Shown: in pieces, positions 13,820-22,049 of the stretch
How positions within the stretch are numbered: the first letter of the stretch is position 1
Layout of the letters: the number at the start of each line of letters is the position of its first letter
Assembly: GCA_011800805.1 (NCBI GenBank)
Contig: MPNW01000126.1
Location: 282,499 to 317,498, forward strand
Direction: 5' to 3'
DNA: 35,000 nt
From: Hirudo medicinalis
Lineage: Eukaryota > Annelida > Clitellata > Hirudinida > Hirudinidae
Notes under the pieces: generated by a model
The model's input: the letters and a program-made list of their open reading frames with translations, nothing else
What the model was told of the DNA's origin: nothing
The model's database searches: none
Translations under genes and position numbers: made by a program

Positions 13820-13882
<63 letters not shown>

Positions 13883-16225
13883 GTCTCTTTGTAATCACCC
13901 TGATCCAACCAGTTCACCCATTCGTGCATCCATCCATCCTCTCAATCATCCATTAGCCAATTATTTTAACAGGGGCACCCATTGCCTGTTTGAACAGTTG
14001 CCCCAACACAAGGCAACATCACAAACGGCCCTTGACAAAATACACTTCAATTTATCAATCAAACCAGGTGTGCCTCAGTCAATCAATCAATCGGTCATTC
14101 AATCAGTCAATCGTCCATTCAATCAATCAGCCCATCAGCATTGGAGTACCAAAGAAGCTTTTGCTGGTTTTTGCTTTTCCGACTACAAAGGAAGGAGCAG
14201 TCGTACTGTGTCATGCTCAAACCTGACGTGCACCTCTGCCAACCTCATTGGGAAATGGCGCTTTATGAGCGGTTAAGCACCTCTGACGACAGATGCATAT
14301 GGCGCTATATAAATTGAACTAAAAAAGATGAAAGGGATGAAAAGAGGAAAGGGGTTCTTTGTCCTGGGATAGACTCTTTTGAGATGCAGAGATTAGTTAT
14401 GGTTGTCTGTTGTGCTATTGTCTACCAAATGACAATCAATCATACCTCTTCTTTTCTTCTTCATCTATCCATCCATCTATTCATCCATATATTCACCCAT
14501 CTATTCATCCATCTAATCATCCATCCATTCATTCATCAATCCATCCATTCATCAATCCATCCATCCGTTTATCAATCAATCCATTCATTCATCAATCCAT
14601 CCATCATTCCATTCTTCTATCCATCCATAAATCCGTCACGATGCTAAATTCATTCGATTCATCTCCCTCTCGTACAAATCCAGCAGCAACAACAACAACG
14701 CCCTAACCGTAACTCGAACTCCTGGCCTAACATTGACCTGGATCATGTGATTGATGCCTCGTTGTTATTTCGCCAGGTAGCGGGAAGAAGCGAGGACACC
14801 TGCTGCCACTTCAAGACGATCGACGGCGCCATTCTCGACAATGACGACCTGATGACTGACGTCATCGACGACAATGACGATGTGAGTCACTTCATCGCAG
14901 TAGTCATTATCAGTGCTATCGTCATCATCGTCATCATCATCAGCTTTAGCACCATCTTGTGGCATGGCCAGAGATCATCGTCATTGTCAATAGTCTTCGT
15001 CAACAACGTTTTCATCATAGTAATCATTATCACCGTTATGATCATCATCATCATCAACAACCTCTTGCCGTCTTCCTCCAGATCATAGTCGTTTTCGGAA
15101 GTAAGGAGGACCGCGAAAACCTAATCGAAACCGAAAGCTCAGCTTCCGCGGGGTTTTCCGCAGGAAGCACTCCGAGGTTCCAGAAGGTTGTGCCGAGGCT
15201 GTCGCACCTGCAGACGCCACCGCTGCCTCCGAGTCTGCAGCTGCAGCAGAAGTTCGCAACTGGAGTGAGTCGTCATCACTGTTGTTGTTGTTCTTTCTGT
15301 TTCTGTTGTTGTTTTTGTTGATGATTATGATGATGTTGTTGTTGATAATGTTCTTCGCAAGAGTTATTTTTGAACCACGACTGGTCTCAACAGGCGTGCA
15401 CGTTTGGCGACTCTCATTTGCAGTGCTATTCATTCATTCGTTCGTTCGTTCATTCATTCACTCACTTATTCGCTCACACTCATTCATTCATTCCACTCTG
15501 ACCTTTTGACCTCCTCGATGTCCTTCTTAACCTTCTTGATGTCCTTCTTCTACCAGCCGAGGCAAAAGAGCAGCAGTACGAAAACTCCCGATCGTTTCAA
15601 GTCTCAAGATGAAATCTTCAGTTCCTTCTCGAGACTCGGTGCCAGGAAGAGTCTCGGAAACTCGCTCAGTCAAGACCACTGGTTCGAGGCCAGGCACAAG
15701 CTTCACAACAAGCAGGAACTCGAGGTAGTGATGATGATGACGTTAATAGTTGTAATGGTGATGATGATGATGATGATACTGACAATTGTAATGATGATGG
15801 AATTTTTATTTTAAATCCAAGACTATATATAAATAATAATAATAATAACAAAAACCGCTCCTTGAATTCTGACCTAGTGGTTGAGACCTTGGACATCAAA
15901 TGGTTTCTGATGGGTGCTCGGTTCAGCCATAATGATATTTGAACTGTGGTGATGATAGTGATGGCAATAATGATGACGATGATGATGACGATGATGATGA
16001 TGACGACGACGACGATGACGACGACGACTATGATGATGATGTGGTAATCATAATCATCATCTTCATCCTCTTTCAGGCTCTAGAAGACGTTAACAACAAT
16101 AAAAGCAGCAGCCAGAACAACGTGCAAGGAGGTTACCTGCAGAATGACAACAGGTTTGTTTACCTGTTCGTGTTGTCATGGCGATAATGTATTGAAAATC
16201 AACCTTTTTTAATGATGATTTCTCC

Positions 16226-16263
<38 letters not shown>

Positions 16264-17802
16264 GTTCTCTTTATGGATTTTAGTCATGAAAGAAATGCTG
16301 GAATGCTGATTTAATTAAATTGCAACTAATTATAACCAATGCTAAAGTCAATGTCCCCATAACATAACAATTTCATTAAGATATTTAAATGACTCTGGCT
16401 GCTAATTACATAATGACTGGTTAATTGGCTGGCAGTCATTTAGTGGTGCTAATCGGGCTCTCGCAGACTGGGCTTCCACGATCTTATTGATCATCAGTAT
16501 CATCAGATCATATAGATCATCAGAGGTATTAATTACGCAAATTCCTTGGAGCTAATGAGACTTGTGACATATTAATGAGGTACTAATTATGCAAATTCCG
16601 TGGGGCTAATGAGACTTATGACATATTAATGAGGTAATAATTATGCAAATTCCGTGGGGCTAATGAAGATGCGAGATGCGTGGGGAGAAATGTTAATTTG
16701 GAACACGTCCGAAGTCTTTCCAAATAAATTTTTGTAGGGAGTTGTTGATCTGTGAATTATTGTAATTTGATCGGAATTAAGCTCAATATAGATGACTTGA
16801 ACTCTCCTTTCATCTTTTAAATTTGAAACGACATGCTCATTCTGCTTTCAGTTGGCCATAATTTTTAAAAATAAAATTCTTCTATTTGTAAAATAATAAT
16901 AATAATAATAATAATAGCAATAATAGAAACAACGACAATAAACAAATTACAGAACTGAGTCCAACGAGCTTCCGGCCAATGATAATCGGTCAGAACCATC
17001 CAACATGTTTTCTCCAGCCAATCGTTCCAGTTCTTTGCTTTCCCTCGACCAATCGGCGGGAGCCTCTTTACCACCCGGTCCGCAAGTGTCAAAGATCGTT
17101 GGTTCGAGACCAAAATCGGCCGTGATCGGCTACCTCACAGAGTTCAGAGGTCACGAAGTTACCACCAGGAAACTCTCCAGAGAGGAGAGAGATCTCGATG
17201 ACCCCGATAAGCAAGTTCCAGGCAATGACAGTGAGGTGAATTTGGAAACCTCAATCCAAAATTCCTCAGCTTCTTCACCATCGACACTGAAGAAGAAAAA
17301 GAACCAATCGAACGCGGTTCTGGCTCCATCCAATACCAGGGTCATCGGCAAGAAGGTGAACATCGCCCTGTCCAAAGGTGGAGCCGTCGTCGTTTATTAT
17401 TCGAAAATATTTTCAACGAGCATTTTAATCAGTTCATTATTCGAACGACTAATTTATAACATCCGACCATTTAACAGTTAGTAAACACTCGCACAAAATT
17501 ATGATAATGCACTCATTTGCATGCAGGCGTCTCCGGTCTGGGCTTTACCATTACCAGCAGGGACAACATGGTAGAATTGAACAGCCCGATTTACATAAAG
17601 AACATCCTCCCTGGAGGAGCTGCCCAATTGGATGGCAGACTCAGGGTCCTAGACAGGCTGCTAGCTGTCAGTGACCTAATTATTTGTTAATGAATGCAAA
17701 TTTATTGGCTCAAAGATTCGTGCCATTTTAGGCTTCCTCGAAGTTTGCGCTACTAACAAAATGACCCGGATTGTCAATATAATTCTAATTATAAAGTCTC
17801 TG

Positions 17803-17852
<50 letters not shown>

Positions 17853-20800
17853 GTTATCATTGTTATTTTATTTTAAGAAATGTTTCATGATCACGAATAT
17901 TAATGTCGAACAGATATTTACATGCAGAGATTTATATGCTAATTCTTGCCGTCCCCTCTTAAGCCCCCAAACTGAGGGAAATAAGATAATTTCCCCACCC
18001 TTAATGAAAACATGTCGACGTAATTGCCTCAGTTAGCTGTAGCTTTATTAATGACAAAAATAATTCTAGGTGATTTCAAGATTGAAGGTTGTTTTAAACA
18101 TTCCCGTTACATTCATCAATTTATTAATCGGAGTTAACACCCGATGTCAAGGTGAACGGGGTGGACGTGTCCGACGCCAAGCAGACGGAAGTAACCCGGT
18201 TGCTGAGGCAGATCCCCGTCGGCAGCCAGGTGGAGTTACTAATCAGCAGGCAGGTGGATGACGACGCCGACGATGCCGGAGAGGGTGACGGGAATGAGGT
18301 ACTGGAGGATGAAAGCGAAAACCCCAAACCAGACGAGTCTAGTTCCATTGCCAACGAAGGACACCCCGATCATTATCACCGCCAAAGTGGTGTCGGTGAA
18401 TTCTGCGAGAGACCGAAGTACGGAGCTTATGATTTGAATTCTTCGAGGCAGCCAAGCATGACCAAGGAGATGGAAAAATTCCTGAGCAGCAGCTTTTCGC
18501 CACCCTATAATTCCCAGGAGACCATACCGCTGATGCAGCTTCTCCCTTATGGCTTCTGCAATCTGAAGCCACTGGTCAGAGACAAGAAATTTGTGGGGAT
18601 GTTGATTAAGGCCTCTCCCTCTCTTCCAGAATTTCAGCTCCTGGAAATTGATGGACATCCTCTGACGTCAGACATGTCGAAGGAAGCCTGTGTCAAACTC
18701 ATCGAGGTCGCCATCGACAAGGCCTGGTCCAAAGGTGGTGAAAAGGTAATGGCAAAGATCAACAGACCTTTGGAGTTCTTCAATTACCAAGAAGCTATGA
18801 ATGGTACCAAATTGAACAGTGTTCATAATCAGCCCTCTGCTCGAATGTTGAGTCATACCTCTGCAGAAGCTGGATGGGGCATGCCTCCCATGCCATGCAG
18901 CTCTAAAATTCATAAAATACATGAAAAAGGCGAAGAGATCAGTCAGCCCCCTTCTAAATCTGCCCCTGCCACCCCTACGACTGCCAAGTCGGACCGACTT
19001 CCCCTGGCTGGCACGGAAGAGGCAGTAGCGACTGAGGAGCATGTCGAGAGGGAGGATGATGGTCAACAGGGAGGTTTGACTTTTGACAGGAAGGGTTTCG
19101 GTCGACAGAGCATGTCGGAAAAGAGAAAAGGACACGCAGACCCGAGGAACCTGGACTTCTACAGACAGATGAGCTCGCACAAGATCAAGCCGTCAAGTGA
19201 TAAGAGTCAAGAAAATGATGGTGGCACATCTTATGGTGAGTACAGGGCAATGATGATGGTAATGATGATTACTGTCAATATTACTGTGGTACATGCCATG
19301 CCTTTATACCTTGTTTTATCAATCCATCACAACATCATTGTCCTCGATATGTTCTTACTGGTTTGAAAGTCAGCTGCAGTTTGATTGTTGTTGACATTTA
19401 ACACGATCAATTTCGTCAGCGACATGAATCGATTGGTCTCCGTCGATTCATCACTTCCTCGTGATTGTAGTAGTCATACTGTCATCGTCACCGTCATCTA
19501 TACTATTGTTGTTCATTGTTAAGCCACTTGGGACTCTAGAAAAGCAGCCAGAATGAGGAAAGCAGCCAATGCCACGTCAATGAGCAAATCTGAAATCCCA
19601 CCTTCAACCAATAGCAAAAAGCAATACAAATCGATGGAGGAGCTGTCAGCCAATCAGGAACAGCAGGCAGTTGCTCCTTCGAAAGCACCAGACGTTTCCG
19701 ATCCCAGCAGCAGCAGCATGAACGACCTTGACGTCCAAAAGGAAGGTCAGACGAGGGTTGCCGCTAAACCCTTGGAAAACCGTGACAACGGCCATCGTGG
19801 TATCGACGACGATCACCAAGGTCGAGCAGATGGAAGGAGTGTAAAGAAGATCAGCAGGCTTCGCAGGGGTGAATAAGAATCATTTATTTTTCAATCCAAT
19901 ATTGATTAATTATTTTAAAAATATGATCGTTAGTTTTAATGGTATCATAAGCGTGAAAATGTAACAATGGCCATTGTTGTTTTTAGACAAAAAGGCCATA
20001 ACTCAGGAACACAAGAAGTTAATCTCTTACATGAAAAGGACCGTTGAAAACCTCAGGTAATGAGGGTCTGATCCCGGTGGTAACAAATTTCATAATGTAG
20101 TTCATGTCGATGGATTTAAATTTGTCATCGACAATGATGTCTGAATTTCCCGTGTCCTTCAGACTTTCACCCCAGACAGACACCCCGTACGGTGCAACCC
20201 TGACACCACCATTGAAGAATCACTCGGACTCACAAATTGATACCAAGCATCCTTACAGAGCGCCACTAATGTCAGATGGTGCAATTATCGATGGATACCC
20301 CGTCAGGGCAGCGTCGCCCGGCAGTGGCCAGACCCCTTCCCCCGACAAAGAACTGAACAAGAGCAAACCAACTTCTTCACTTAAGTTTACCTTCAGGTCG
20401 CTTCCAAAGAAGTTCTCCAGGTCTGTCTGGCCTTTCCATGTCACGAGGTTAAAGGTCACGAAGGTTGCGATGGTGGTCAAGAGGTCAGTCCCGATGGCAT
20501 GCCTAGCGGGAGGCTTCAGCCCGAAGGGAAAGAGGAGGGATTGGTTGGTTCGATTTGAATGTCACTTGATTATTACTTAATTAATTATAAATTATTTATT
20601 ATTATTATTACTATTATTATTTATTTGTCTTTGGTAGTGAGCTATTGGATTTCCTAATAGAAAATGAAGTCTAAAAATAAAAGTCTTAATATTCCTAATA
20701 GTCCAGCAAGACCATGTGCAACATTCAGTAATTCATTCATCAGCCATACATTCATTTCATTATGCCACTTCCTCTTTATTCATTACTTAGCGACAATCAT

Positions 20801-21782
20801 TCTCCCACCAGGTGAATCATTCACACCTGAGCCAGGTGGATTCGAGGCACTTGAGGTGAGAGACAGTCATAGTTACCTGTTACTAACATTAACATCTTTA
20901 ACCTGCTATGGTCACAATCATCATCATAATCATCATCTTCAAAGCTCGGATTCTCCACCGCCATCGTCGACTTTGTCATCCATGCACCAACATAAGACCC
21001 TCGCCCATGTCCCGGTCTTAAGGGTAGGGGAAACCTCCAACATATACAAAGATATTGCCCAGCAACGACAACAGCAAGAGGAGGAGTCGTTGCAAGAAAA
21101 ACAGCAACAGGACTCCCCGCCATCCCAGTGGTTCGGGATCTCTTCCCGGGCCCTCGCAAGGGACTGGTCTCAACACCCTATGCAGGTCCATCTTCGCCAG
21201 CACTCCCAAGACCTCGATCGGCCACCGCTTGACCGATATGACCGAGCTCACTACACACCTCAACACCATCGCAACATGCACCTGTTGTCATCGCAACAGC
21301 ATTGCCCTCAGCATATGCAACATGTTTACTCGTCTCCCCAACATCAGCATCGGAAATTTATCGACTCCGATTCGAACACCCATGGCTATGATTGCACCAC
21401 TATCGTCCACCGACCTCAGAGGTCGTGCGATGGCTTCACCCAAACCCCTCCTGCAGGAAGAACTCTGACATCCATCTCCTTGAAAATGAGGCCCCACGAC
21501 ATCCTGGACTCTTGCGGAGTGCCCAGCCATGACTCTGCGGGCTTTTCTGGCCCTGGCGGTTATTACGGCAGCCACTCTTATTCACCTGAGTTGCAATACA
21601 GGACCTATCTCAGCCACGACAGAGGACCAAAGTACGTCACGACTCTGAGGGTGAACTGCGATGACGATGTCGGAGATTCACTTTCCCCGAACGTGGACGA
21701 TTTTGATTTGCATCTCGTGCAGCCACCGAAACCTCAGAACTTCCACCAGGACATCGCATGGACGAGATCCGCACGAGTTTGA
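9426..21782 (+). CDS. PARD3: Par-3 / Bazooka polarity scaffold, 12 exons, 1261 residues, without a recognisable PDZ1
   Basis: Exons: 9426-9546, 14781-14881, 15082-15264, 15557-15724, 16077-16153, 16953-17377, 17527-17666, 18152-19235, 19548-19868, 19987-20056, 20163-20420, 20945-21782. Phases join without a break to TGA at 21780-21782, giving 1261 codons. An in-frame TGA two codons before ATG supports the start. Order of parts: N-terminal oligomerisation domain (1-86), a variable linker (87-349), canonical PDZ2 (350-439) with the GLGF loop, an acidic linker, a degenerate PDZ3-like segment (about 533-610), the aPKC motif [11 protein letters not shown] (720-730), then a Ser/Pro/Gln/His-rich tail. 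In animals Par-3 works with Par-6 and aPKC at the apical cortex and junctions. Vertebrate PARD3 is about 1350 residues with three PDZ domains. The last two exons rest on phase and an open frame, not on recognised similarity, so the C-terminus is less sure. Confidence 0.88.
9995..10140. repeat. (CACT)n tetranucleotide array
   Basis: About 145 bp of nearly perfect CACT/TCAC repeats with a few CACC and CATG interruptions, inside Par-3 intron 1. A shorter copy of the same unit lies at 12231-12291. Confidence 0.95.
10651..10810. repeat. (CATC)n/(CCAC) degenerate array
   Basis: Imperfect CATC repeats interspersed with CACCTGTC and CACCTATC. Purer CATC blocks lie at 10319-10363 and 14462-14632. The interruptions suggest an old, decaying array. 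Confidence 0.9.
11036..11115. repeat. 17-bp tandem repeat, 4.7 copies, each with an E-box
   Basis: The unit is TCCACCTGTCGTTCACA, repeated at 11036, 11053, 11070, 11087 and 11104 (partial). Copy 2 has CATCTG, and the others have CACCTG, the Snail/E-protein type E-box. This is not a simple microsatellite. Confidence 0.85.
11571..11700. repeat. (TTG)n(TTA)n compound microsatellite
   Basis: TTG repeats run into TTA repeats, then TTG/TTA mixtures and GTAGTA, inside Par-3 intron 1. Confidence 0.93.
13429..13881. repeat. Facing GAT/GAC and ATC arrays
   Basis: A GAC/GAT block (13429-13516) is followed about 290 bases later by a nearly pure (ATC)n block (13808-13881). The two are reverse complements, so RNA or single-stranded DNA could fold back here. 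Two further blocks precede them: ATC/AAT at 13054-13135 and AAT at 13255-13298. Confidence 0.85.
14140..14325 (+). mobile_element. SINE-like fragment ending in GCGCTATATAAATTGAAC
   Basis: About 180 bp of non-repetitive sequence ends with ATGGCGCTATATAAATT followed by an A-rich stretch. Tails of this kind are common on dispersed short elements in invertebrate genomes. A related GCGCTATATAAATGA is present in reverse orientation at about 26888-26902. No tRNA A/B boxes were confidently found, so the class is a guess. Confidence 0.4.
15425..15494. repeat. (CATT)n/(CACT)n array in Par-3 intron 3
   Basis: ATTC/GTTC/ACTC tetranucleotide repeats sit between exons 3 and 4 of Par-3. Confidence 0.9.
15957..16041. 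repeat. (GAT/GAC)n array just upstream of Par-3 exon 5
   Basis: GAT and GAC trinucleotides end about 35 bases before exon 5 (16077). The repeat is complementary to the ATC block downstream of the same exon at 16226-16263. Confidence 0.93.
16226..16263. repeat. (ATC)n array just downstream of Par-3 exon 5
   Basis: About 12 pure CAT/ATC units begin 72 bases after the exon 5 donor (16154). Confidence 0.95.
16523..16666. repeat. 54-bp tandem repeat, 2.7 copies, in Par-3 intron 5
   Basis: Copies start with GAGGTA at 16523, 16577 and 16631, a period of 54 bp. Each holds an AATTAYGCAAATTCC block and GCTAATGA. Full copies end in GACATATTAAT. Copies 2 and 3 contain ATGCAAAT, the exact octamer bound by POU proteins, and copy 1 has ACGCAAAT. 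The last copy is cut short after TAATGA. Confidence 0.9.
17350..18253 (+). other. Par-3 PDZ2 domain, over exons 6-8
   Basis: Residues 350-439 carry [50 protein letters not shown] and VELLISRQ. These give the carboxylate-binding loop, the beta-strands and the NG turn of a complete PDZ fold. The preceding NTRVIG matches NTKKIG before human PDZ2, which fixes this as PDZ2. PDZ2 in vertebrate Par-3 binds phosphoinositide membranes. Confidence 0.9.
17804..17851. repeat. (ATT)n microsatellite in Par-3 intron 7
   Basis: Sixteen or so uninterrupted TTA units lie between the two halves of the PDZ2 coding sequence. Confidence 0.95.
18533..18766 (+). other. Degenerate PDZ3-like segment of Par-3
   Basis: About residues 533-610. 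The second half resembles PDZ3: [11 protein letters not shown] aligns with DQLIAVNGESL, then a helix [13 protein letters not shown] and a strand EKVMAKINR aligning with GMIQLIVARR. The first half has lost the GLG(F/V) loop. The GGAA...DGRL block between the strand VGMLIKA and FQLLEID is missing. Ligand binding of the usual kind seems unlikely. The assignment is inferred from position and partial similarity. Confidence 0.6.
19094..19126 (+). other. aPKC-binding and phosphorylation motif of Par-3 (CR3)
   Basis: [11 protein letters not shown] (residues 720-730), preceded by LTFDRK and followed by LDFYRQ, is nearly identical to the vertebrate [11 protein letters not shown] block. The first serine (S725) corresponds to the aPKC target serine (Ser827 in rat and human Par-3), whose phosphorylation releases aPKC. 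This is the strongest single piece of evidence for Par-3. Confidence 0.92.
20812..20855 (+). other. Possible 44-bp alternative (poison) exon of Par-3
   Basis: A good acceptor (TTCTCCCACCAG) and donor (GAG/GTGAGAG) bound 44 bp between exons 11 and 12. After the exon 11 end used here (phase 2), inclusion gives AGG TGA, a stop at once. Included in phase 0, after an alternative exon 11 donor at about 20454, it would read through and also keep exon 12 in frame. Its use is not known. Confidence 0.35.
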
Positions 21783-22017
21783 CGACCGGCCTGGAAGACG
21801 CACGAGGATGTCGTACGATTGAACCCGACGTGCGTCGAGCATTTTGACAGGAAATGTAAGGTGATGATTGTGATCGGTCGTCATTCGACTATGCAATTCT
21901 TTCTTTTTTCATGTGTTGATTGGTTGTTTGGACTGTACTTTCAAACTATTCCTGTGCAGAGATTGCCAGTAACTTTTAGCCAGTTTCGTTTTTATTTCTA
22001 ACTTTCATCATCACACC

Positions 22018-22049
<32 letters not shown>

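Larger units (their letters stand above)
9547..14780 (+). other. Par-3 intron 1, microsatellite-rich
   Basis: The intron is about 5.2 kb, from GTAAGA to a CAGGTAG tandem acceptor. It is dominated by simple repeats: (CACT)n 9995-10140 and 12231-12291, (CATC)n 10319-10363, 10651-10810 and 14462-14632, TTG/TTA 11571-11700, ATC 11828-11895, 12705-12769, 13054-13135 and 13808-13881, AAT 13255-13298, GAC/GAT 13429-13516. It also holds a 17-bp tandem repeat and a SINE-like tail. Open frames in it (12072-12266, 12391-12612, 13431-14276) look like repeat translations, and no extra exon is supported. Confidence 0.7.
9426..15117 (+). other. Par-3 N-terminal oligomerisation domain (CR1), split over exons 1-3
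   Basis: Residues 1-86 begin MKVSVCIG and continue with [29 protein letters not shown] and [10 protein letters not shown]. Length and spacing match the PB1-like N-terminal domain of Par-3 (MKVTVCFG..., ILDLDDIL..., VAVFDEQD in vertebrates), which self-assembles front to back. The basic and acidic patches look present, so polymer formation is likely kept. The exon 1/2 junction can be drawn two ways (9542/14777 or 9546/14781), and both encode the same protein. Confidence 0.85.

Noticed and set aside
13431..14276. 281-codon plus-strand open frame in Par-3 intron 1
   Set aside because: It runs through GAT, ATC and CATC arrays and the SINE-like fragment, with no domain. The Par-3 phases join without it.
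14462..14632. CRISPR-like or gene-coded repeat array
   Set aside because: The units are 4-bp CATC/CATT repeats without spacers, in eukaryotic intron DNA.
18239..19180. Long minus-strand open frames opposite Par-3 exon 8
   Set aside because: The plus frame carries the PDZ2 end and the aPKC motif with matching splice phases, so the antisense frames are shadows.
20664..20944. Upstream part of the 372-codon frame as coding sequence
   Set aside because: This part reads as hydrophobic and His-repeat translation and contains the CAATCATCATCATAAT repeat. An AG acceptor at 20944 joins exon 11 to the convincing part of the frame in phase.
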